The notes below the pieces were generated by a model. It saw only the letters and a list, made by a program, of their open reading frames with translations, searched no databases and was not told the DNA's origin. DNA of 46,489 bases from Hyphomonadaceae bacterium (GTDB lineage Bacteria; Pseudomonadota; Alphaproteobacteria; Caulobacterales; Hyphomonadaceae): contig JAOATF010000136.1 of NCBI GenBank assembly GCA_030158285.1, positions 1-46,489 on the forward strand, written 5' to 3'. The translations under genes were made by a program, and so were the position numbers. Positions within the stretch are counted from its first letter, which is position 1. Every line of letters starts with the position of its first letter. Below are positions 26,100-32,536 of this stretch, piece after piece.

Positions 26100-26540
26100 T
26101 CATTGCCCGTCATTGGGCTCGTACCGGAATCGCGTCAGGAATCCTGCAGGCGATTCAAGGCGATGGAATACGAGAACGGCACGCCGGAAAATTGCGCCCG
26201 GCCTCCCTCCCGCCGGCTCGCGGCATAGCAAATCCGGTGCGTTCCGGGAAGGTGCGCTGCAACAACCGGCGCCTTCCGCAGAGGCCGTTTGGGCACGTTT
26301 GGAGGGCGCCTCGAAAAAATTTTCTTGCGTGATGCATTTTCCCGCTTTCAAGGCGTGACGATCAGAATTCTTCATGTTTCACTCCCCTCTGCGGCTGGTA
26401 GCGAGCCGCATCGGTCTCCTCGAATTCCCTCCTCGAGGCCGTAGCGGACGCAGCCCGTCCGCTCGCGGTCGAGGTTGGTCCGCCTGCGGCGTTTCCCTCT
26501 GCGGAAATGCCCGGGGCCAAAGACAAGGAGAGACCTCTCA
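26100..26540. other. Region between two divergent DUF465 genes
   Basis: About 440 nt with no supported gene. It contains an A/T-rich patch (TCGAAAAAATTTTCTTGCGTG, around 26310-26330), and should hold the promoters for both DUF465 genes. A TGTTTCAC half-site near 26374 is only half of a ParB-type parS and was not called. Confidence 0.4.
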
Positions 26541-26708
26541 ATGAGCCTGGAAGCACGCATCAAAGAGTTGAGTGAGCGTCACAAGCGTCTCGACGTGGCA
26601 ATTGCAGCCGAGATGAAACACCCGGCCGGCGACGACGTGCGCATTCACGAACTCAAGCGGAAGAAACTTCGAATAAAAGACGAGATCGCCCAGCTGCGCA
26701 CCAACTAG
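26541..26708 (+). CDS. Second DUF465/YdcH-type small protein
   Basis: A 55-residue protein: SLEARIKELSERHKRLDVAI, then GDDVRIHELKRKKLRIKDEI, clearly paralogous to the product of the gene at 25866 in its second half. ATG 26541 follows AAGGAGAG at a workable distance; the frame is open upstream but without a ribosome site. Function unknown; likely a small helical hairpin. Confidence 0.85.
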   Translation: MSLEARIKELSERHKRLDVAIAAEMKHPAGDDVRIHELKRKKLRIKDEIAQLRTN

Positions 26709-26865
26709 GCGCGCCTTACTCCCCTTAAAATCCGTGGCGTCAGCGGGCGCTCATCGCGACCGCGCAACCAACTTGTCGTTGACCTTCGCTGTAACCCTGC
26801 GAAGTCTGGCCCGTGACGGGCTGGATGTCTGGGGGCAGGCGAAGGCGGACGAGGGACAGCTGATG

Positions 26866-27222
26866 CGTGGCCTGTGGGAGAATGAGAAGTCCATGTCGCC
26901 GGCGCTGTTGCGATCGGCGCTGGGGCTGGCGGGCGCGTTCCTGGCGCTGAGTTCCGCCGTGATGCTGATTATCGCGGTCGCCAGCGTGACGAACGGGAAA
27001 TACCCCGCCGCCGCGATGCAACTGGCCGCCGGGATCGCGGTGCCGTTCGGTATCTGGCTGGCGCTGCGCATGCTCGCCGACATGCTGATCACGCTGCATC
27101 GCGCGCATGACCGGCTACAAGCCATCGAGCGGCTGGCCGGAGGGCCGCTGCCAGCGGAAGCAGAGCCGGTGCTTACGCAGACTAGCGCGGGATCCCGCGC
27201 GGGCGATGCCGGGCCGGCTTAA
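26866..27222 (+). CDS. Small two-helix membrane protein
   Basis: A protein of 118 residues, or up to 162 if a GTG at 26734 is used. Two hydrophobic helices are present (ALGLAGAFLALSSAVMLIIA and MQLAAGIAVPFGIWLALRML), followed by a charged C-terminal tail. GAGGGA lies about 8 nt before the ATG at 26866, whereas the GTG has no ribosome site, so the shorter form is preferred. Family not recognised. Its TAA stop overlaps the TAA of the convergent chromate transporter within TTAA. Confidence 0.55.
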   Translation, partial: RGLWENEKSMSPALLRSALGLAGAFLALSSAVMLIIAVASVTNGKYPAAAMQLAAGIAVPFGIWLALRMLADMLITLHRAHDRLQAIERLAGGPLPAEAEPVLTQTSAGSRAGDAGPA

Positions 27223-28433
27223 CCGGTCGAGGCGTAACCAATCGCGGCGACGCCAGCGACGACGAGCCACACAGGTGCGCGGGCAAACAGGGCGGCAAGC
27301 CCTGCCGCTGCGATCAGGGCGTCAGCAGGTGAGAGGATGGCGGATGTGATCACCGGGCGCCAAAGGGCCGCAGCCAGAACGCCGACCACGGCAGCGGAGG
27401 CGCCAGCCGCGAGACTTGCCATCCAGCGTCGTTCCGCCAAAGCGCTCCAGAAGGGCAGTACGCCCAGCACCAGAAGAAAACCCGGGGCGAAGATTGCTGC
27501 CGTCGCCGTCAGGCTGGCGACAAGTGGCGGCAGGCCGGTGCTGGATGCCGCTCCGAGATAGGTGGCAAAAGCCGTCAACGGTCCGGGCAAGGCCTGCGCA
27601 GCGCCGTAGCCTGCAAGGAAGACGTCCGCGCTTATCCAGCCACGCCCGACGGTTTCGGTCTCGAGCAGGGGCAGGATCACGTGACCGCCGCCAAAGACCA
27701 TCGCGCCTGACCGGTAGAAGCCATCCGCCAGAATGAGCGTTGGGGCCTGCGTCATCGACGCGGAGATAGGCAGTGCTGCCAGAAGCGTGATGAAGACTGC
27801 CAGGCTGGCCATGGCGGCACGTCGGGAGATGATTACGGGCGAGGGAGCGGGCGCGTTGATCTTGCCGCTGATGAATGACAGCCCGGTGCAGCCGCCAAGG
27901 AGAATGATGGCCGGTTGCAGCCAGGGCAGACTGAAGGCTGTCATGATGGCGCAGGCGGCGAGCCCGATTGCGGCGGTAACGGGTCGATCGCAAAGGCGCA
28001 TGGCCATGCCAGCCACTGCGTGGGCGACAACCGGCACAGCGACAAGCGCGAGACCATGGAATAGCGGTCGCGCGATGCTATCGGGGAGCAGGTCAAGGCT
28101 GCCCGCTGCCGCGATCATCAGCAGGCAGGAGGGAAATGTGAAACCGAGAAAGGCGGCCAGTGCGCCGGCAAGCCCGGCCGTTCGCAGGCCAATTGCAAAA
28201 CCCACCTGGCTGGAAGCCGGACCCGGCAATATCTGGCACATCGCGACGAGGTCCGCATAAGCGGTCTCGCTGAGCCAGCGTCGGCGCACGACAAAGGCTT
28301 CACGGAAATAAGCGAGATGGGCGACCGGGCCGCCGAAGGACGTCAGCCCAAGCAACAGAAAGACGCCAAAGACGTGAAGGGCGGGCCGCCGCGGAAGTGC
28401 CTTCGCATCATCCGTGGCGGCAGGCTGTTCCAT
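27219..28433 (-). CDS. chrA: Chromate transporter
   Basis: A 404-residue membrane transporter of the CHR family in its long, two-domain form. The N-half carries GLTSFGGPVAHLAYFREAFV and QILPGPASSQVGFAIG; the C-half has MVFGGGHVILPLLE and GYGAAQALPGPLTAFATYLG. ChrA proteins expel chromate by proton-linked exchange; homologues may handle other anions. It starts 8 nt after the trcR stop on the same strand, with only a weak ribosome site, so it is probably co-transcribed with trcR. No chrB is present. Confidence 0.93.
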   Translation of the reverse strand: MEQPAATDDAKALPRRPALHVFGVFLLLGLTSFGGPVAHLAYFREAFVVRRRWLSETAYADLVAMCQILPGPASSQVGFAIGLRTAGLAGALAAFLGFTFPSCLLMIAAAGSLDLLPDSIARPLFHGLALVAVPVVAHAVAGMAMRLCDRPVTAAIGLAACAIMTAFSLPWLQPAIILLGGCTGLSFISGKINAPAPSPVIISRRAAMASLAVFITLLAALPISASMTQAPTLILADGFYRSGAMVFGGGHVILPLLETETVGRGWISADVFLAGYGAAQALPGPLTAFATYLGAASSTGLPPLVASLTATAAIFAPGFLLVLGVLPFWSALAERRWMASLAAGASAAVVGVLAAALWRPVITSAILSPADALIAAAGLAALFARAPVWLVVAGVAAIGYASTG

Positions 28434-28441
28434 CCGCTGCG

Positions 28442-29149
28442 TTATTCCGCGTCCGAGCCGGTTTTCTTGCCGAAGTTGGCGAAGAGCTGTTCGGCGGTGA
28501 TGTTCTCGCGCTTGGGCTCTTCACCGTCTGCCGTGGTTTCGGCCGGATCAGCCGGGGCCGGCGTCACGACCTTGCGCAGCGTCGGGCCGGCGAGACGGGC
28601 TTCCTTCTCGTCGCGGGCCGTGGCGCGCTTGGCGGCGGCTTTCGAGATGACGGCGTCGAGCTCGATCTGCGAGACGAGGCCCAGCGTCACCGGGTCGACC
28701 GGCTTGAGGTTGGTCGCATTCCAGTGCTGGCGCGAGCGCACGGATTCGATGGTCGACTTGGTCGTGCCGATCAGCTTCGAGATCTGCGCGTCGGTGACTT
28801 CCGGGTGGTGCTTGAGGAACCAGGCGATCGCGTCCGGACGGTCCTTGCGGCGCGACACCGGGGTGAAGCGCGCGCCCTTCTTCTTGGGCTGCGGGACCTC
28901 GGTGTATTTCGGCGCCGGCTGGTTGAGGCGATAGGCCTTGTCGTCCTCGCCCTTCTGGATCTCTTCGCGGGTGAACTCGCCCGAGGCGACCGGATCGGCG
29001 CCGCGCATGTTCTCGGCGACCTCGCCATCGGCGATGCCCTTCACCTCGAGCGGGTGCAGTTCGCAGAATTCGGCGATCTGTTCGAAGGTCAGCGTGGTGT
29101 TGTCGATCAGCCAGACGGCTGTCGCTTTGGGCATGAGGATTTTGGCCAT
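28442..29149 (-). CDS. trcR: TrcR-like cell-cycle regulator (DUF1013)
   Basis: A 235-residue protein matching DUF1013, annotated as cell cycle transcriptional regulator TrcR in alphaproteobacteria. Conserved features: ATAVWLIDNTTLTFEQIAEF near the N-terminus, HPLEVKGIADGEVAENMRGA, and a helix-turn-helix-like segment DAQISKLIGTTKSTIESVRS. The tail is Ala/Glu-rich. GAGG lies 6 nt before the ATG. An intrinsic terminator ends only about 22 nt upstream of the start codon, so expression may depend on read-through. It is followed by chrA after 8 nt. Confidence 0.88.
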   Translation of the reverse strand: MAKILMPKATAVWLIDNTTLTFEQIAEFCELHPLEVKGIADGEVAENMRGADPVASGEFTREEIQKGEDDKAYRLNQPAPKYTEVPQPKKKGARFTPVSRRKDRPDAIAWFLKHHPEVTDAQISKLIGTTKSTIESVRSRQHWNATNLKPVDPVTLGLVSQIELDAVISKAAAKRATARDEKEARLAGPTLRKVVTPAPADPAETTADGEEPKRENITAEQLFANFGKKTGSDAE

Positions 29150-29170
29150 GGGCGCCTCGTTAGTCCTGAA

Positions 29171-29201
29171 AAAGCAAAAACCCGGCGCTTAGGGCCGGGT
29201 T
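29171..29201 (-). terminator. Terminator/attenuator in trcR leader
   Basis: On the minus strand an 8-bp stem (AACCCGGC/GCCGGGTT, 29194-29201 with 29179-29186, 7-nt loop) is followed by TTTTTGCTTTTT. The T-run ends about 22 nt before the trcR ATG, leaving no room for a normal promoter in between. Upstream lies a small hairpin TTCTCG/CGAGAA that touches the first arm. It terminates the qor transcript or attenuates trcR. Confidence 0.8.
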
Positions 29202-29249
29202 TCTCGGAATGGTCGAGAATGGAGAGTAGTCCTGAGCGTCGCTGATATA

Positions 29250-29279
29250 ATTCAGGTTTTCAGAAATGTGAACCTGAAT
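29250..29279. repeat. Inverted repeat between qor and trcR
   Basis: Arms ATTCAGGTT and AACCTGAAT (9 bp, perfect) with a 12-nt spacer. It lies upstream of the terminator that precedes trcR. Candidate operator or transcript hairpin; the right arm ends in GAATC, a GANTC site. Confidence 0.55.
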
Positions 29280-29321
29280 CGACCCAGTTCCGGCGAGCCC
29301 CATCCCCCCGGAATCAAGGGA

Positions 29322-30302
29322 TTAGGCGACCACCTGCAGAATTATTTTCCCGGCATGGTCGGCAGCGCCCATCTGGGCGTGCGCGGCCTCGGCCTCGGCG
29401 AGGGGGAAAACACCCGAAACCTGGGGCCGGAACTTGCCTGCGGCGATCCACGGCCAGACGTTTTTCACGACACCCTCGGCCAGCATCGCCTTGTGGGCGT
29501 CGGTGCGGATGCGCAGTGTGGAGCCGGAGACGGAGATCCGCTTCAGCATCAGGCGCGTGAAATCTCCCTCGATGCGCGAGCCCTGCAGGAAGGCGATGTA
29601 GGTGAGGCGGCCGAGGTCGTTGAGGATCGACAGGTTCTTCTCGAAATAGGGTTTGCCGACCATGTCGAGCACGACATCGACGCCGCCGGCCTCACGCAGC
29701 ACCGTCTCGAAATCTTCCGTCCGGTAGTTGATGCCCCGTTTCGCGCCGAGCGTTTCGCAGAGCCGGCACTTCTCGTCTGTGCCTGCTGTTGCATACACTT
29801 TGGCGCCCCAGTTGGTCGCGAGCTGGATAGCCGTCGTGCCGATGCCGCTGGCGCCGCCATGGATCAGCAGCGTCTCGTTCGGCTTCAGTTGCGCCATGTG
29901 AAAGACGTTGTTCCAGACTGTCAGCACAGTCTCGGGAAGGCCTGCGGCTTCGACATAAGTGAGCGGTGCGGGCAGCGGCATGCACGAGCCTTCATGCGCG
30001 ATTGCATACTCCGCATAACCGCCGCCGGGCACGAGCGCGCAGACGCGATCGCCAGCCTTCCATCGCGTCACGCTGTCGCCGACCGCTTCAATTTCACCGG
30101 CCACTTCGAGGCCCAGTGTTGAAGGCGCGCCCGGCGGCGGTGGATACAATCCGGCGCGCTGGATAAGGTCGGGACGGTTTACGCCCGCCGCGTGAACACG
30201 GATGAGAACCTGCGACGGGCCGGGCGAGGGTTTCCCGATTTCGTGCAGGCGAAGTGGCTCGCCAACGACAGATTGCACGGCTGTCATCATCGGTTTGGAC
30301 AT
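29322..30302 (-). CDS. NAD(P)H quinone oxidoreductase (zeta-crystallin family)
   Basis: A 326-residue member of the MDR/QOR family, reducing quinones with NADPH. It shows the segment PGPSQVLIRVHAAGVNRPD, then LGLEVAGEIEAVG and the nucleotide-binding motif in LIHGGASGIGTTAIQLA. The usual zinc-binding cysteines of alcohol dehydrogenases are absent, as expected for QOR proteins. The start at 30302 lacks a clear ribosome site; an ATG four codons later is possible. It lies divergent from DUF1192 and upstream of trcR, a neighbourhood shared with many alphaproteobacteria. Confidence 0.9.
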   Translation of the reverse strand: MSKPMMTAVQSVVGEPLRLHEIGKPSPGPSQVLIRVHAAGVNRPDLIQRAGLYPPPPGAPSTLGLEVAGEIEAVGDSVTRWKAGDRVCALVPGGGYAEYAIAHEGSCMPLPAPLTYVEAAGLPETVLTVWNNVFHMAQLKPNETLLIHGGASGIGTTAIQLATNWGAKVYATAGTDEKCRLCETLGAKRGINYRTEDFETVLREAGGVDVVLDMVGKPYFEKNLSILNDLGRLTYIAFLQGSRIEGDFTRLMLKRISVSGSTLRIRTDAHKAMLAEGVVKNVWPWIAAGKFRPQVSGVFPLAEAEAAHAQMGAADHAGKIILQVVA

Positions 30303-30444
30303 TTCGGGCGTCCCGCGCTTTAATCATGAAGGGAAGGCAAGCTGACTTGAGCGTGGACATGGGCGCGTGGCCCCCACGTGGTCAAGGCAGGGGTGGGGGC
30401 GAAACAGTCAGACCCGGCAGACAAGGCCGGTGGGAGGCATGGCC

Positions 30445-30621
30445 ATGACGTTCGACGAAGAGCCAATCAGGGTTGTAAAACGCGGTCTGGACGACATGTC
30501 GATCCAGGAACTGAAAGAGCGGATCGAGACGCTGAAAGGCGACATTGCCGCCTGTGAAGCGATGATCCAGAAGAAGGAAGCGACCCGGAAAGCGGCGGAA
30601 GCGGCGTTTTTCAAGTCCTGA
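30445..30621 (+). CDS. DUF1192 small protein
   Basis: A 58-residue protein of DUF1192: FDEEPIRVVKRGLDDMSIQE, then LKERIETLKGDIAACEAMIQ and AEAAFF at the end. Function unknown; helical. Start 30445 is chosen because GGGAGG lies 8 nt upstream, whereas an ATG at 30439 is too close to that site. It precedes rcdA, as in relatives, but is separated from it by a regulatory region. Confidence 0.85.
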   Translation: MTFDEEPIRVVKRGLDDMSIQELKERIETLKGDIAACEAMIQKKEATRKAAEAAFFKS

Positions 30622-30626
30622 CGGAG

Positions 30627-30699
30627 CTGATGCCAAGCTGATGGCTATCTGGTAGATTTCTGACGCCAACCTGATGGAATTGCCAAAGTTCCCTGACAG
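30627..30699 (+). promoter_or_regulatory. 11-bp phased CTG half-site array upstream of rcdA
   Basis: Seven 7-mers spaced exactly 11 bp apart at 30627, 30638, 30649, 30660, 30671, 30682 and 30693: CTGATGC, CTGATGG, CTGGTAG, CTGACGC, CTGATGG, GCCAAAG, CTGACAG. Six of the seven start with CTG; the 4-nt spacers are mixed. The layout matches direct-repeat binding of OmpR/PhoB-type response regulators (Pho box CTGTCAT-N4-CTGTCAT). A TTGACA at 30724-30729 lies 25 nt further on. Confidence 0.7.
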
Positions 30700-30817
30700 G
30701 CGACCAGCGGCAAGGGACTTGCGTTGACACCGGTGAACAAGAGGCCCGCTGCAATCAAGGCTTGAGCAAGGACTGAAGCCGAAACTGCCGCCGGGACAGA
30801 GTTGATTTGAGGGACTG

Positions 30818-31363
30818 ATGCGCGACGCCATGCATTCCACCGATCCGACGCGCGATCATTGGAAAGAACGTGTCACCGAGTTCGCGGGATCGGAGATGTT
30901 CGATCGCCTGTTCAAGGAGGGCATGTCCCTCGTTGAGGAGGCCGCGAGCTATCTGGACGGCCCTGGCCGCGTGGATTCCCGCAAGCTTAATCGTGAACTC
31001 GCGTTGGTTTACGCTGCCGAGAGCATGGAAGTCACCACGCGCCTGATGCAGGCCGCCTCGTGGCTGGTGGTGCAGCGCGCCGTGCGCGAGAAGGACATGA
31101 AGGTCGAAGAGGCGGGCGACGAGAAATACCGCCTGTCCAAGCCCGGCGACCCGCACCCGGTGGATCGCAGCGTGATGCCGGCGCACCTGATGACGCTGGT
31201 GGACCGCTCGCGCGCGCTCTACGAGCGTGTCTGGCGCTTCGATGCGACGCTGTATTCGGAAACGCCGCAGCCGGCCGAAAACCCGGTGATGAAGCAGATC
31301 GATCGCCTGCGTCAGGCGGCCGAGGGCGGCGCCTTCGACCCGCTGTCGGTCTGGCGCCGCTAG
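30818..31363 (+). CDS. rcdA: RcdA-like CtrA-degradation adaptor (DUF1465)
   Basis: A 181-residue protein of DUF1465, the family of Caulobacter RcdA. In Caulobacter RcdA works with CpdR and PopA to deliver the master regulator CtrA to the ClpXP protease at the swarmer-to-stalked transition. The conserved middle GSEMFDRLFKEGMSLVEEAA and YAAESMEVTTRLMQAASWLV segments are visible, followed by a charged C-terminal part. GAGGG lies about 5 nt before the ATG at 30818; an in-frame ATG at 30830 is also possible. Upstream is a phased array of half-sites. Confidence 0.87.
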   Translation: MRDAMHSTDPTRDHWKERVTEFAGSEMFDRLFKEGMSLVEEAASYLDGPGRVDSRKLNRELALVYAAESMEVTTRLMQAASWLVVQRAVREKDMKVEEAGDEKYRLSKPGDPHPVDRSVMPAHLMTLVDRSRALYERVWRFDATLYSETPQPAENPVMKQIDRLRQAAEGGAFDPLSVWRR

Positions 31364-31465
31364 GCTGTTCTCCAACATCCTCGCCTGAATGCTGGCCGCC
31401 ATCCTGGTGGACATGCGCCTGCCTGCCGTGCGGAATACGCGCACAGGCAGCTGGGAGGGCCGGAC

Positions 31466-32107
31466 GTGCTGCGTCATCGCAAGCGTGACATTGCCGTGGC
31501 CATCGGCGCGGCCGTGCTGGCCGGTTATGTCGACGCCATCGGCTTCCTGAGCCTTGGCGGGTTCTTCGTGTCTTTCATGAGCGGGAATTCGACACGGCTG
31601 GCCGTAGGCCTTGCCGGGCTGCCGCCAGAGGCGCTGGTTGCGGGGCGCTTGATCGCCAGCTTTGTGGTTGGCGTGATGCTGGGCACGCTGCTGGGCGCAT
31701 GGCTGAAGCCGATGCGGCGGCCCGCGGTTCTCGTTCTGGTGGCGGGATTGCTGGCGAGTGCGGCCCTGTTGAATGCGGTCGATGTCCACGTCGCGATGAT
31801 GTTCGCGGCGGCGGCGATGGGTGCGGAGAACACCACGTTCGAGCGCGATGGCGAGGTGTCGATCGGGCTGACCTATATGACGGGCACGCTGGTGAAGCTG
31901 GGACAGAGGCTGGCGGGCGCGATGCTCGGCGGGCCGAAGCTGGCGTGGGCTCCGTACCTGCTGCTGTGGCTGGGGCTGGTGAGTGGCGCAGTTGCTGGCG
32001 CGATGGTCTGGCCGGTGGCGGGCCTTGCCGGATTGTGGGCGGGCGTTGGCGGCGCGCTGGCGCTGGCGGTTGCTGCGTGGGGGATCGCGCGGAGCGAAGC
32101 AGCCTGA
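31466..32107 (+). CDS. DUF1275 (YoaK-type) membrane protein
   Basis: A 213-residue membrane protein of DUF1275 with about six helices. Conserved motif GYVDAIGFLSLGGFFVSFMS and the middle TTFERDGEVSIGLTYMTGTL are typical. Function unknown; some members are annotated as permeases without evidence. The start is GTG at 31466 with GGGAGGG 6 nt upstream. It is transcribed in the same direction as rcdA, 102 nt downstream, but linkage is uncertain. Confidence 0.9.
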   Translation: MLRHRKRDIAVAIGAAVLAGYVDAIGFLSLGGFFVSFMSGNSTRLAVGLAGLPPEALVAGRLIASFVVGVMLGTLLGAWLKPMRRPAVLVLVAGLLASAALLNAVDVHVAMMFAAAAMGAENTTFERDGEVSIGLTYMTGTLVKLGQRLAGAMLGGPKLAWAPYLLLWLGLVSGAVAGAMVWPVAGLAGLWAGVGGALALAVAAWGIARSEAA

Positions 32108-32116
32108 AAAGCAGAA

Positions 32117-32138
32117 GGCCCGCCGTTTCCGGCGGGCC
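32117..32138 (-). terminator. Intrinsic terminator of rpmE
   Basis: A 9-bp stem (32117-32125 with 32130-32138) closing GAAA on the minus strand, then TTCTGCTTTTC. It sits between convergent DUF1275 and rpmE genes. Confidence 0.8.
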
Positions 32139-32165
32139 CTCGCGGTATTCGGTCAGAGGTGAAGC

Positions 32166-32390
32166 TTACGACTTCACGAAGCCCTTGAACTTGTCCTTGA
32201 AGCGCGACAGGCGGCCGCCGCGATCCAGCGAGACGCTCGCGCCGCCGGTCCAGGCCGGGTGCGTACGCGGGTCGATGTCGAGCGCGATGACGTGGCCTTC
32301 CTTGCCAGCTGTCGAGCGCGTCTTGTAACGCGTGCCGTCGGTCATGACGACTTCGACGAAGTGATAATCGGGGTGGCCTTCTTTTTTCAT
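32166..32390 (-). CDS. rpmE: Ribosomal protein L31, zinc-free type
   Basis: L31 is a 50S subunit protein near the B1 bridge. The 74-residue protein begins [19 protein letters not shown] and ends [17 protein letters not shown]. It lacks the CxxC zinc ligands, the form normal in this class. ATG 32390 matches the family start; 11 further in-frame codons upstream are not typical. It is divergent from the ABC exporter at 32537. Confidence 0.95.
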   Translation of the reverse strand: MKKEGHPDYHFVEVVMTDGTRYKTRSTAGKEGHVIALDIDPRTHPAWTGGASVSLDRGGRLSRFKDKFKGFVKS

Positions 32391-32536
32391 CGGACGTCTC
32401 TGGCGTCTGCGCGAGGGTCCCAAAAGCGTTAACGCCGGGAGCCTTGCTGAATTCGGGAGCGGGGCTCATACCCGATGAGGCAGGCGCTGGCAAGCAGCGC
32501 AGGTGAAACCTCTGGAATCAGGGCTTTGGGCAGGAC

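Noticed and set aside
26370-26385. parS-like site (TGTTTCAC)
   Set aside because: Only half of the palindrome is present.
26734-26865. Extended start (GTG) for the small membrane protein
   Set aside because: No ribosome site precedes the GTG; GAGGGA fits the ATG at 26866, though the longer form cannot be excluded.
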